From Planctomycetaceae bacterium (lineage in GTDB: Bacteria > Planctomycetota > Planctomycetia > Planctomycetales > Planctomycetaceae), in contig JAKFUF010000166.1 in the NCBI GenBank assembly GCA_021732845.1, forward strand, positions 1-39,393: a DNA stretch of 39,393 nt, given 5' to 3'. A program made the position numbers and the translations under genes. The notes under the pieces were generated by a model. The model saw only the letters and a program-made list of their open reading frames with translations, searched no databases and was not told where the DNA came from. Of this stretch, positions 7,271 through 16,912 are shown piece by piece. The stretch's first letter is position 1. The number at the start of each line of letters is the position of its first letter.

Positions 7271-9265
7271 CTACGGGATGGTCGAATCGCTTAGCAGCGG
7301 CAGTCCCATGGTCTTCCTCACCCGGTTCGCTTGCTCCAGCGAAACTTCGTACAGCAGGATCGAATACCCGATTTCAGGCTCCACCCGTGGCTCGAACTCC
7401 TGAAAATACCGATAGCTGTCTTTGGGAACGCTCAGCATCGTGATGCCAACCCGTGCCGGCGAACGTAACGGAAACTTGTCCCACAGGTTCTGGGGACAAG
7501 GCATGCGGAACCCCATGCCTCGTTCAAAATTCACGCTGATGGCGAACTTTCCCGGCTGCGGTCCCCAGGTCAGGGGATCGTCAGACTCTGTGGGATAACG
7601 CAGCGCTGCCGGCATCTGGCGCAGGTCGCGCGGAGCCACCCGATAGGGTGACAGTCCCACCAGTTCCGGAGGCGTCGGCCCCCAATAGGCGATCCGCACA
7701 TTCTGCCATTCCGGATGCCGATGAACCCATGCCGCCAGCCGGTTCAGATCCTGTCCCCAGTCCAGATTGCTGTCGACCAGATGGAACCTGCCCCGCGCGG
7801 GTCCGCCCGCCAACTCGTTGAAATAGGCAAGTTCATGCGGATGAATCCGGGCGATGGCCACCAGGTTCCAGGCAACGGCTGCCCAACAGGCAATTCGCTT
7901 CCACCGGCTGGAACTGGTCAAATCGCTCGCCGCCGTTCCGGCCAACAGGAACAAAAAGGGGAAGGCGGGAAGCGCGTAACGCAGCCCGAGGTTCACGTCT
8001 TGCAGCAGGCTGAGCATCGCCAGGGGCACGCCGCCCAGTGTGAGCCACGGCAGGAGAGAATGAGTTCGCGTGCGCCGCAATTGCCAGGCATTGATGGCTG
8101 CCACGACGAGCAGGAGCCACGTCGACAGCGGCCATTTCACCAGGAGGCCGTACAGGTAGTAGTCCCAGTACCCCCGTGGCTGCCACTGCCCGCGCAGATA
8201 CTGCTCGTACTTTCCTTCTGACTCCCACTTCAGTACGTCAAAACCGATCAGATAATCCCGTGGCAGAGGGCAGGGGATGAGTCCCAGGGGTGACCCTCGG
8301 AAGCGGTTGACCCGTTCGCGGTGCACCTGGGCGAACTTGGGATCGGCGTCCTTTCCCGGCGGGCCGTCGCCCGGTTGCCGCGGCCGGGTCAGACTGTGGC
8401 TCACAAACGCGTAGTCATCCAACGGCGTGAAGCTGCCCTCAAACAGATAGCCGGCGTTCAATACGAACAGACCGATGCAATACAGCACAATCAACTGCCC
8501 ACGCCACGGAATGGGGGGCTGGGTAGGAGTCAGGCGCTGTCGTCGCCGAAAATAGACGATGGCCCAAATGCCCCACATTGGCACGAGCAGCACCACGCTG
8601 AACTTGGTGAGCAGCGCCAGACCGAGCACCAGCCCGGCGGCTATGGCCCGGCTTTTGTCTGGCACATCGAGCCAGCGGGCGAACAAGTACGAAGCAGTGA
8701 CACTCATGCTCGCCGCGGCGATGTCGGTCGTCACCAGGCCGGCCGCAGTGATGATGTTGGGACAAAAGGCCCACAGAAACGCCGCCAGCCAACCGCTGCC
8801 GCGTCCAAACCACCAGCTTCCCCAAAGAAACAGAATCGGTATGGTCAGCGTCGACCACAGGGCGATCACCCGGCGGCCCGATTGAAAACTCGCAAAGTAC
8901 CGCTCTATCGCCGCCGTGTCCTCCGTATTGGCCAGCAGATGCTCTTCCGCAAACGCCAGGTGGTTCGGATTGGGGCTCTGCCAACTGCCCTCGTAAAACA
9001 TACGTGGCTGTTGTGTCAGCGCCGCAAGAGCCGGCAACACGCGCGGCAAGGGCGGGTTGTGCGGATAGAGGCGAAACGTCAACTGCTGCAGGTAAGTAAT
9101 TCCCGCCGGGAGATGGGCGAATTCATCGATCGTCAGCGACTGCCGCGCCGCCATGTCCCACACCAGCGCGAAGTGAATCAGGCAAAGCGCGGTCAGTCCG
9201 ACCCAGTCCGTCGAAACAATTCGACGCCAGGAAAATCGACGATTTGAGGCAGATTCGGGATTCAA
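7271..9265 (-). CDS. GT39/PMT-like membrane glycosyltransferase
   Basis: The 664-residue protein is a multi-pass membrane protein of the dolichyl-phosphate-mannose mannosyltransferase (GT-C) type. After a first membrane segment (about 22-40) comes the loop acidic pair in TIDEFAHLPAG (Asp47-Glu48), the usual catalytic position in GT-C enzymes. About ten further hydrophobic segments follow to about residue 470. The C-terminal part contains a soluble region with DSNLDWGQDL, a motif I associate with this family in Planctomycetes. Such enzymes transfer a sugar from a polyprenyl phosphate to protein or lipid on the outer face of the membrane; donor and acceptor are not predictable here. The start at 9265 lies only about 20 bases from the 90-bp repeat array, which therefore occupies its promoter region. 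Confidence 0.85.
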   Translation of the reverse strand: MNPESASNRRFSWRRIVSTDWVGLTALCLIHFALVWDMAARQSLTIDEFAHLPAGITYLQQLTFRLYPHNPPLPRVLPALAALTQQPRMFYEGSWQSPNPNHLAFAEEHLLANTEDTAAIERYFASFQSGRRVIALWSTLTIPILFLWGSWWFGRGSGWLAAFLWAFCPNIITAAGLVTTDIAAASMSVTASYLFARWLDVPDKSRAIAAGLVLGLALLTKFSVVLLVPMWGIWAIVYFRRRQRLTPTQPPIPWRGQLIVLYCIGLFVLNAGYLFEGSFTPLDDYAFVSHSLTRPRQPGDGPPGKDADPKFAQVHRERVNRFRGSPLGLIPCPLPRDYLIGFDVLKWESEGKYEQYLRGQWQPRGYWDYYLYGLLVKWPLSTWLLLVVAAINAWQLRRTRTHSLLPWLTLGGVPLAMLSLLQDVNLGLRYALPAFPFLFLLAGTAASDLTSSSRWKRIACWAAVAWNLVAIARIHPHELAYFNELAGGPARGRFHLVDSNLDWGQDLNRLAAWVHRHPEWQNVRIAYWGPTPPELVGLSPYRVAPRDLRQMPAALRYPTESDDPLTWGPQPGKFAISVNFERGMGFRMPCPQNLWDKFPLRSPARVGITMLSVPKDSYRYFQEFEPRVEPEIGYSILLYEVSLEQANRVRKTMGLPLLSDSTIP

Positions 9266-9285
9266 TGGACGGGGTTTCTCTGTAT

Positions 9286-9566
9286 AAGTTTGCAGGATTC
9301 TGGCACACCTATCGTGGATCCTGCTCGCTGACGCTCACTTCGGATCCACTGTCGGTGTTCCAAATCCTGCTGGGTAAGTTTGCAGGATTCTGGCACACCT
9401 ATCGTGGATCCCGCTCGCTGACGCTCACTTCGGATCCACTGTCGGTGTTCCAAATCCTGCTGGGTAAGTTTGCAGGATTCTGGCACACCTATCGTGGACC
9501 CCGCTCGCTGACGCTCACTTCGGATCCACTGTCGGTGTTCCAAATCCTGCTGGGTAAGTTTGCAGG
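9286..9566. repeat. Tandem array of three 90-bp hairpin repeats
   Basis: Three almost identical 90-bp units start at 9286, 9376 and 9466, and a fourth is cut after about 11 bases. Each unit can fold on itself: for unit 1, bases 9295-9367 pair as GGAT/ATCC, TGG/CCA, ACACC/GGTGT and GTGGATCC/GGATCCAC around a loop carrying GCTCGCTGACGCTCAC. The same hairpin plan and loop, reversed, occur once at 24573-24647. The array fills the space between the divergent genes at 9265 (-) and 9591 (+). It keeps an open frame on both strands because 90 is a multiple of three, but I do not consider it coding. There are no spacers, so it is not a CRISPR array. Confidence 0.92.
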
Positions 9567-9590
9567 CTGGTAACTCTTACATTCTGACAC

Positions 9591-10103
9591 ATGCCCTCCC
9601 CGCACTCCACTGGTGACTCTGTCCAAATTGCCCGCCACCCCGACGGTTCGCGGGCCTACCTGCTGCAGGCAACCCAGTGGCTGCCGCGTCCGCTTTCGGA
9701 GGTGTTCGCTTTTTTCGCCGACGCGGGTAACCTCGAAGCCATCACGCCCCCGTGGCTCAATTTTCAAGTGCTGACTCCCCAGCCGATCGAAATGCACGCC
9801 GGCGCACTGATCGACTATCGCCTGAAGCTGCATCAAATTCCGATCCGCTGGCAAACCGAGATTTCCGCCTGGGATCCCCCCTTTCGCTTCATTGACCGGC
9901 AACTCAAGGGTCCCTACCGGATCTGGATTCACGAGCACACCTTTCAGTCCGTCGACAACGGGACGGAAGTGCTGGACAACGTGAAGTATTCGGTGCCCGG
10001 CGGCCCTCTTGTCCACCGCCTTCTCGTTCGCGGTGACCTGCAGCGGATCTTCAATTTCCGGCAGAAGAAGATCCGTGAACTGCTGGGCGTGAACCCCGGG
10101 TAA
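9591..10103 (+). CDS. SRPBCC-family (START-like) protein
   Basis: The 170-residue protein shows the SRPBCC pattern of small ligand-binding helix-grip proteins. A strand leads into WLPRPLSEVFAFFADAGNLEAITPPW (about 24-49, quoted in part: RPLSEVFAFFAD), then FQVLTPQP and a Y-R-L...IPIRWQTEI strand. A long C-terminal helix with NFRQKKIRELLG ends the protein. Members with this N-terminus are annotated as cyclase/dehydrase-like or COG4276 proteins; no enzymatic activity can be inferred. The first ATG after the repeat array was chosen. The gene is divergent from the glycosyltransferase and 125 bases upstream of pnkp on the same strand. Confidence 0.85.
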   Translation: MPSPHSTGDSVQIARHPDGSRAYLLQATQWLPRPLSEVFAFFADAGNLEAITPPWLNFQVLTPQPIEMHAGALIDYRLKLHQIPIRWQTEISAWDPPFRFIDRQLKGPYRIWIHEHTFQSVDNGTEVLDNVKYSVPGGPLVHRLLVRGDLQRIFNFRQKKIRELLGVNPG

Positions 10104-10228
10104 GCTGGAATTGTCATTTCACCGGCCGCAACGTGATGAGGCCATTGTCGACGCACGCAGGAATCGAGGTCAGCCTTGAAATGGTATGATCCTGCGCTGG
10201 TTGTTGCGCTTCGCCCAAAGGTCAATTG

Positions 10229-12832
10229 ATGACGCTCAAGATCCCCAAACTTTCGCTCGTGGTTCTCATTGGCACCAGCGGGTCGGGCAAAAGCACGTTT
10301 GCCAAGCGGCATTTTTTGCCGAGCGAGGTGCTGTCGTCGGATGGCTGCCGGGCGCTGGTCAGCGACGATGAGAACGATCAGACGGCCACCACCGACGCGT
10401 TTGAAGTCTTGAACTACATCGCCTCCAAGCGGCTGGCGCGGGGGCGGCTGACGGTGGTCGACGCGACCAATGTCCAGCGCGAGGCGCGGGCACCATTGGT
10501 GGCATTGGCCCGCAAATACCATTGTCTGCCCGTCGCCATCGTGTTGAACCTGCCGGAGGATCTGTGCCACGGGCGGAATGCGGGCCGCTCCGACCGGGCC
10601 TTTGGGCCGCACGTCATCCGTCAGCAGCGGTCGCAGTTGCGGAAGTCGCTGCATGGGCTGAAGCGTGAAGGCTTCCGGCATGTGTTTGTCCTCGACAGCG
10701 TCGAGCAGATTGACGCGGTCACCATCGAGCGCGTGCCGCTGTGGAATGACCGGACGAGCGAGCATGGTCCGTTCGACATCATCGGCGATGTGCATGGCTG
10801 CGCCGACGAACTGGAGGAACTGCTGACACGCCTGGGGTACCAGATGGTGCCTGGTCCGGGGCTTGAACCGGGCTGGAAGAATGTCGCGTACGCGCACCCG
10901 GCGGGCCGCAAGGCGGTCTTTGTTGGCGACCTTGTGGACCGTGGACCGCGCGTGATCGATTCGCTGAGCATCGTGCGGAACATGGTCGGCATGGGAAGCG
11001 CACTCTGCGTGCCCGGCAACCATGACATGAAACTGCTCAAGAAACTCAGCGGTCGCGACGTGCAGATCACCCATGGACTGGCCAATACGCTGGCGGAAAT
11101 CGAAGCGATACCGGACGAAGAACGTGCTCCGTTCTGCAAGTCGCTGGCCGATTTCCTCGACGGGCTGGTGAGCCACTATGTGCTGGACGATGGCAAACTC
11201 GTCGTGGCTCACGCCGGCATGAAGGAGTCGATGCAGGGCCGGGGCTCTGGCAAGGTGCGGGACTTCGCGCTCTATGGCGAAACGACCGGCGAAACCGACG
11301 AGTTCGGCCTGCCGGTCCGTTACAACTGGGCCGCCGAATACCGGGGTCCGGCGATGGTGGTCTATGGCCACACGCCGGTTCCCGAACCGGAGTGGCTCAA
11401 TCGAACTGTCAACGTCGACACGGGCTGCGTTTTCGGCGGCAAGCTCACCGCGATGCGGTACCCCGAAAAGGAGTTCGTCTCCGTTCCCGCTGCGCAGACA
11501 TATTGTGTTCCGGCGCGACCCTTCCTGCCGGATCAACTGCCGGCCCCCGCGCTGTCTGCGCAGCAGATCCATGATGATTTGCTAGACGCTGAAGACGTAA
11601 TCGGCAAGCGAATTGTTTCGACACGTTGGGGGCAGAACATCACCATCCGTGAGGAGAACGCGACTGCCGCCCTGGAGGTCATGAGCCGCTTTGCCGCCAA
11701 CCCCAAGTGGCTGATCTATCTGCCGCCCACGATGTCGCCGAGCGAGACGACCACGCAGCCCGGCCTGCTGGAACATCCCGCGGAAGCGTTTGCCTACTTC
11801 CGCAAGCAGGGTGTGCCACAGGTGGTTTGCGAAGAAAAGCACATGGGCTCCCGCGCGGTGGTCGTGGTTTGTCGGGATGCCACCGTTGCTCGTGAACGCT
11901 TTGGTGTGATTGAGGACGAAATCGGCATCGTCTACACCCGCACCGGCCGGCGGTTTTTCAACGATGCAAATCTTGAACGGCAGTTTCTTGAGCGGTTGCA
12001 GGCCGCGCTCACGGCATCCGGTTTTTGGGAGTCGTTTGGCACAACCTGGGCGTGCCTCGACTGTGAGTTGTTGCCCTGGTCCGCCAAGGCGCAGGAACTC
12101 TTGCGGACCCAGTACGCCGCCGTTGGCGCCGCGGGCAAGGCCGTGCTGCCGGCGGTCGCCGAGGCACTCGCGCAGGCGGGCGCACGGCTCAAGGGCGAGG
12201 CGGCCGAACAGGCCGCGGTGCTGCTGCAGAAGTCCCGCGATTCGCAGAGCCACATCGAGAGTTTCGTGGCCGCCTATCGGCACTACTGCTGGTCTGTTGA
12301 CTCATTGGATGACCTGCGGCTGGCTCCGTTTCATCTTTTGGCAACCGAGGGAGCCGTCCACACGCACCAGAACCACCTGTGGCACCTGGAGACTCTGGCG
12401 AAAGTCTGCCAAGCTGATGCCGATTTTCTGTTGGCGACCGAACACCGAGTCGTCGACTTGACCAACCCCGACAGCGAACAGGCAGGCCTTGAATGGTTTA
12501 CCGCCCTGACCGGTCGCGGCGGCGAGGGGATGGTGGTGAAGCCCCTGGAGTTCATCGTCCGCGGCAAGAAGGGCCTGGTCCAACCCGCCGTGAAATGTCG
12601 CGGCCGGGAGTACCTGCGTATCATCTACGGCCCGGACTACACAGCCGATGAAAACCTCAGCCGACTGCGCAGCCGAGGCCTGGGTGGCAAGCGGTCGCTG
12701 GCCTTGCGGGAGTTCGCCCTGGGGATCGAGGGTTTGGAACGGTTCGTCCGCCGCGAACCGCTACGGCGCGTTCACGAATGCGTCTTCGGCGTGCTGGCCC
12801 TGGAGAGCGAACCGGTCGATCCGCGATTGTAA
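10229..12832 (+). CDS. pnkp: Polynucleotide kinase-phosphatase/ligase (bacterial Pnkp, RNA repair)
   Basis: The 867-residue protein has the three modules of bacterial Pnkp. The N-terminal kinase has a P-loop GTSGSGKST at about 15-23. The central calcineurin-like phosphatase has GDVHG (about 186-190), GDLVDRG (about 233-239) and PGNHD (about 262-266). The C-terminal ligase-type adenylyltransferase carries the nucleotidyl lysine in EEKHMGSR (about Lys537). It heals and seals broken RNA ends (5'-OH kinase, 2',3'-phosphatase, adenylation), and in many bacteria works with the methyltransferase Hen1. No hen1 gene is adjacent. A TTG at 10226 precedes ATG 10229; AAAGG at 10217-10221 is a plausible ribosome-binding site for either. 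Length matches the family (about 870). Confidence 0.95.
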   Translation: MTLKIPKLSLVVLIGTSGSGKSTFAKRHFLPSEVLSSDGCRALVSDDENDQTATTDAFEVLNYIASKRLARGRLTVVDATNVQREARAPLVALARKYHCLPVAIVLNLPEDLCHGRNAGRSDRAFGPHVIRQQRSQLRKSLHGLKREGFRHVFVLDSVEQIDAVTIERVPLWNDRTSEHGPFDIIGDVHGCADELEELLTRLGYQMVPGPGLEPGWKNVAYAHPAGRKAVFVGDLVDRGPRVIDSLSIVRNMVGMGSALCVPGNHDMKLLKKLSGRDVQITHGLANTLAEIEAIPDEERAPFCKSLADFLDGLVSHYVLDDGKLVVAHAGMKESMQGRGSGKVRDFALYGETTGETDEFGLPVRYNWAAEYRGPAMVVYGHTPVPEPEWLNRTVNVDTGCVFGGKLTAMRYPEKEFVSVPAAQTYCVPARPFLPDQLPAPALSAQQIHDDLLDAEDVIGKRIVSTRWGQNITIREENATAALEVMSRFAANPKWLIYLPPTMSPSETTTQPGLLEHPAEAFAYFRKQGVPQVVCEEKHMGSRAVVVVCRDATVARERFGVIEDEIGIVYTRTGRRFFNDANLERQFLERLQAALTASGFWESFGTTWACLDCELLPWSAKAQELLRTQYAAVGAAGKAVLPAVAEALAQAGARLKGEAAEQAAVLLQKSRDSQSHIESFVAAYRHYCWSVDSLDDLRLAPFHLLATEGAVHTHQNHLWHLETLAKVCQADADFLLATEHRVVDLTNPDSEQAGLEWFTALTGRGGEGMVVKPLEFIVRGKKGLVQPAVKCRGREYLRIIYGPDYTADENLSRLRSRGLGGKRSLALREFALGIEGLERFVRREPLRRVHECVFGVLALESEPVDPRL

Positions 12833-12911
12833 GCCCTCAAAGCGTAGGGTGTGAAGCAACGCGCAACACACCAAGCGCGCCTGGCGACGCGACGACTTGT
12901 CAGACGTTCAT

Positions 12912-12977
12912 GGTGTATTGCGCGGTCCAGACCGCCCAAGAAGCCGAATCTTACGCCGCTGCACACACCCAGCGGCG
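12912..12977. repeat. Left ~66-bp direct repeat flanking HEPN module 2
   Basis: This segment matches 14097-14163 in the same orientation with about 5 mismatches in 66 bases. It contains CCCAAGAAGCCGAATC and ends in a 7-bp hairpin (GCCGCTG/CAGCGGC). A reverse-complement copy of its first 13 bases (CGCGCAACACACC, one mismatch) lies about 40 bases to its left, near 12860, making an imperfect palindrome. The two direct repeats bracket exactly one HEPN/partner pair. Confidence 0.85.
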
Positions 12978-12993
12978 GCTGTGAGCCCCGCCC

Positions 12994-13650
12994 TCACTCG
13001 AACTCAAGGGTCGCGTTTCGATCACGAACGATTTCCACACTCATTCCATGGAAGCCGTCCTTCTCAAAGACGGTAATACCGTCCTTAAAAACTCTCCCGC
13101 TCAGGTCGCCAAGTTCATTGCGGCCACACTTGGCAAGGTCGTAGGCCATGAGAACGGGAAGCTTCATTTTTCGAGGGGGCGTGCCATGCTGTTGGAAAAA
13201 GTTGGCTTCCTGATCGATGATTTGATGAAGGACCTCGAGTCCACTGGGCATCGTATACTCTCCCGTCGGGCCTTTGATGAGATAGACATTCTTGACGCCA
13301 GTATCTCCAAAATTCCGCTCATGGACATGAAACGGAATCTTGGGAGGATGCGTCGTATAGAATTCCAGGGCGGCTCGCACCAGGGGCTCGCTCAAGCCAA
13401 AGAGCTTCACTTGAAACGGGTCAAAAAGGGGATTGTTCATCTCCGTTGCAATCCGCAAAACCTCCCCATAGTACCCTCCAAGTTTTCCGTCGTTGAACCG
13501 ATCTGACGCCACATGGAGATTCCACCGGCCCTCCTCGCCATCGACTTCCTTAAGCCAGAAAGCCACGACGATCGGTGTCGATTTCTCGAACTCACGAAGG
13601 AAGCTGTTCCCCGCCTCGACCTGCTCCACTACCAGCGTCCCCTGATCCAT
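12994..13650 (-). CDS. Conserved partner of HEPN protein, copy 2, with C-terminal extension
   Basis: The first ~130 of 218 residues are homologous to the product at 4022-4429: M-D-Q start, VEAG.SFL..F.KSTP, AFWLKE, LHVAS, YYGEVLRIA and FDPFQVKL in the same order. The remaining ~80 residues are absent from copy 1. They include a helical stretch (LEVLHQIIDQEANFF) and a basic C-terminal domain (PRKMKLPVL onwards) that I do not recognise. No catalytic motif is apparent. The start codon overlaps the end of the HEPN gene by 22 nt, exactly as in copy 1, so coupling of the two products looks selected. Function is unknown; the extension may confer a different target or an added activity. Confidence 0.82.
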   Translation of the reverse strand: MDQGTLVVEQVEAGNSFLREFEKSTPIVVAFWLKEVDGEEGRWNLHVASDRFNDGKLGGYYGEVLRIATEMNNPLFDPFQVKLFGLSEPLVRAALEFYTTHPPKIPFHVHERNFGDTGVKNVYLIKGPTGEYTMPSGLEVLHQIIDQEANFFQQHGTPPRKMKLPVLMAYDLAKCGRNELGDLSGRVFKDGITVFEKDGFHGMSVEIVRDRNATLEFE

Positions 13651-14057
13651 TGCATGACCCCACGCGCGTTATCTGCAATCGCGTTGTAAATCTCTTCAGC
13701 TTCGGCCTGAGTCTTCATTTGATAGCGGCTCTTTTCATTCCAAATCGCTACAATTTGCCAATTATTCCCCAAAATGGCGTCTGCGGCAATGTCTGTGTTA
13801 CGAACGGATTCGACCCCGGCAACTTTCACCAGCTTTTCAATATCGTGGGTCCAGCAATCCGCCGAGAACTTGTTGCCACCTTCTTGGAAAAGCACTTCTG
13901 GATTCGCGGTGATGCGAACAAGAATGCATGACTTGAGTCCGCTTTCTACTGCGTAGCCCGCCAAGTAATAGGCCGAAGCCCAACGTTGCGCCGCCAAGAG
14001 TGCCTCGGCGGCAAGAAGGCGCTCTTCCGCGATTTGCTGCCAATCGGCTCTGGTCAT
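13629..14057 (-). CDS. HEPN-domain protein, copy 2
   Basis: This 142-residue paralogue of 4408-4827 shares ERL..AE.LL, ASAYYLAGYAVE, CWTHD, a central NNW, W-N-E-K-S-R-Y and the C-terminal WI.GRW. I estimate about 40% identity by eye. As in copy 1 the single histidine is in WTHD and there is no RX4-6H motif, so it probably lacks the classical HEPN ribonuclease centre. The pair with 12994-13650 sits between ~66-bp direct repeats, which suggests it arrived, or can leave, as a unit. It is separated from the Pnkp gene by the left repeat and from the methyltransferase gene by the right repeat. Confidence 0.88.
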   Translation of the reverse strand: MTRADWQQIAEERLLAAEALLAAQRWASAYYLAGYAVESGLKSCILVRITANPEVLFQEGGNKFSADCWTHDIEKLVKVAGVESVRNTDIAADAILGNNWQIVAIWNEKSRYQMKTQAEAEEIYNAIADNARGVMQWIRGRW

Positions 14058-14096
14058 ACAGACAGCCCTCCTGCGACAGCGAGCGTCAAGCGATAG

Positions 14097-14163
14097 GGTG
14101 TGTTGCGCGGTCCAGCCCGCCCAAGAAGCCGAATCTCACGCCGCTGCACACACCCTGCGACGG
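14097..14163. repeat. Right ~66-bp direct repeat flanking HEPN module 2
   Basis: Same orientation as 12912-12977, about 92% identical over 66 bases. It lies between the HEPN gene start (14057) and the end of the methyltransferase gene (14177). Left and right copies are about 1185 bases apart. The terminal hairpin of the left copy is degraded here. Confidence 0.85.
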
Positions 14164-14176
14164 CACGAAACGCCTC

Positions 14177-15406
<1,230 letters not shown>

Positions 15407-15697
15407 CACACACCTGCCAGGGGAACGGGAAACAGGCCCATGCCGCCTTGCTGTCCGCGAAGGCTGGCAATGGACCGCAGTGTCCCAGACAAGTGCCGGT
15501 GCGGCAAGATGGAAAATCCTGCTGCGGGGCACAACGTCTTACGAATCCTTCAGTTCAGTGTTGCGACGCAGCCAGTCCATTCGAGTCGCTGCGGAGTTCC
15601 CGTGAGACACATCCGGCTGCAGGCTCGGGATTGATTTTGAGGTCTGGGGATCCTCAAATGCGCCCACGCTCTCCCTCAACACTCTTGAGACCCAGTC

Positions 15698-16666
15698 ATG
15701 CTTCGTAAACCGCTTCTGCTCAGTTGTGTGGCCTTGGTGCTGGCCGTGGCCGCACCGCTTCGCGCCGACGAACCAGGCACCGCCGCCAAGTCGCCCGCGG
15801 ACCTGCTGAAGACTTCCAAACGGATCGTCTTTTTGGGAGACAGCATCACTGCCGCCGGAGCCTATGTCGCTGCCTTCGATGCGTGGCTCTTGACCCGCAA
15901 GGCCGAACAGACGCCGGTGGTCATCAATGCCGGATTGCCCAGCGAGACCGTGTCCGGGCTCAGCGAAGAGGGTCATGCCGGCGGAAAATTCCCGCGTCCC
16001 GATCTCGCCGAACGGCTCGAGCGGGTGCTGGATTTGACCAAGCCCGATCTGGTGGTCGCCTGCTACGGGATCAACTGCGGTATCTATCAGCCCTTCGATG
16101 AAGCACGGTTCATGAAGTACCAGGCAGGCATGAAGCACGTGAAAGCCGAAGTCGAGAAACGCCACGCCAAGTTCATCGTCATGACCCCACCTTTCTACGA
16201 TGACCTGCGGAAGCCAGCAGACTTTTCCTACAACGCCGTGCTGGACCGCTACAGCGAGTGGCTGGTCGAACAGCGTTCCGCCGGTTGGACCGTCATCGAC
16301 CTGCACGGACCGATGACCCGCTACATTCAAACGCAGCGGAAGACGAACCCGGAGTTTACGGTCCAACCGGACGCCGTCCATCCCAACGAAGCTGGCTCGT
16401 GGCTCGTCGCCCGCGAACTCATCGCTGGCTTCGGAGAACGCCTGCCGGACACTCTCACCAGCGCTGCGGACATGCTGAAGGCCAAGCACATTCCCGAAGC
16501 GGCCTGGCCCCTCATCCAGCAGCGGGCCGCGGTCCGCCGCGATGCCTATGTCGCCACTGCCGGCCACAAGCGCCCTGGCGTCGCCGCCGGACTGCCCCTT
16601 CCTGAAGCTGAAAAGAAGGCGGAGGAGCTGACAGCCAAGCTGGCGGAAATCAAGAAATCTGAGTGA
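15698..16666 (+). CDS. Secreted SGNH/GDSL-family hydrolase
   Basis: The 322-residue protein starts with a signal peptide (basic start, hydrophobic 5-20, A-D junction near 23). All SGNH blocks are present: GDSIT with nucleophile Ser49, block II near Gly79/SETVSG, block III YGINCG with the Asn oxyanion residue (about 126), and block V D-A-V-H with Asp225 and His228. It is probably an exported esterase or acetyl-esterase acting on carbohydrate or lipid esters; the substrate is unknown. The C-terminus (about 285-322) is a Lys/Glu-rich helix. Similar proteins are common in Planctomycetes near sulfatases and other secreted hydrolases, but none is adjacent here. Confidence 0.9.
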   Translation: MLRKPLLLSCVALVLAVAAPLRADEPGTAAKSPADLLKTSKRIVFLGDSITAAGAYVAAFDAWLLTRKAEQTPVVINAGLPSETVSGLSEEGHAGGKFPRPDLAERLERVLDLTKPDLVVACYGINCGIYQPFDEARFMKYQAGMKHVKAEVEKRHAKFIVMTPPFYDDLRKPADFSYNAVLDRYSEWLVEQRSAGWTVIDLHGPMTRYIQTQRKTNPEFTVQPDAVHPNEAGSWLVARELIAGFGERLPDTLTSAADMLKAKHIPEAAWPLIQQRAAVRRDAYVATAGHKRPGVAAGLPLPEAEKKAEELTAKLAEIKKSE

Positions 16667-16740
16667 CCGAAAGCGACGCCCTTCAACAAGGCAGCCGGAG
16701 AAGGAAGGAAAGCCGATCCTAGCTAGACAACGAGAAAGGG

Positions 16741-16861
16741 AACCACGAATTTTCACGAATAAGACGAATGTCACGAATAACAACCGATGGGTTTCATCAC
16801 CAGCGATGCAATGCCGGTTGACGATTCGTGAAATTCGACTTATTCGTGCAGATTCGTGGTT
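16741..16861. repeat. Long inverted repeat with 38-bp arms
   Basis: The arms at 16741-16778 and 16824-16861 are reverse complements at about 34 of 38 positions. An inner perfect 6-bp pair, CAACCG (16781-16786) and CGGTTG (16815-16820), extends the stem. The arms repeat a CACGAAT motif several times. The element lies between the convergent SGNH hydrolase (+) and caspase (-) genes, so it could act as a bidirectional terminator, but there is no long T-run. It is more likely a dispersed palindromic element. Confidence 0.85.
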
Positions 16862-16912
16862 AATTTAAAAACATACGATGCACGTACCGTTTTGCCCGAC
16901 CAGCGACTTCAC

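Noticed and set aside
9286-9566. CRISPR array
   Set aside because: Units are contiguous with no unique spacers, and no cas genes are in the window.
9244-9573. 109-residue plus-strand and 93-residue minus-strand repeat proteins
   Set aside because: Both are translations of the 90-bp hairpin array; open on both strands because the period is a multiple of three.
9944-11572. 542-residue minus-strand frame
   Set aside because: It is antisense to pnkp, rich in Arg, His and Gln, with no domain, and pnkp has full catalytic motifs.
12841-14163. Integron cassette with attC sites
   Set aside because: The flanking repeats contain inverted segments, but I could not find the conserved attC core sequences and no integron integrase is present; the XerC/D gene is a housekeeping type.
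15539-16783. 414-residue minus-strand frame
   Set aside because: It is antisense to the SGNH hydrolase, which has a signal peptide and all catalytic blocks.
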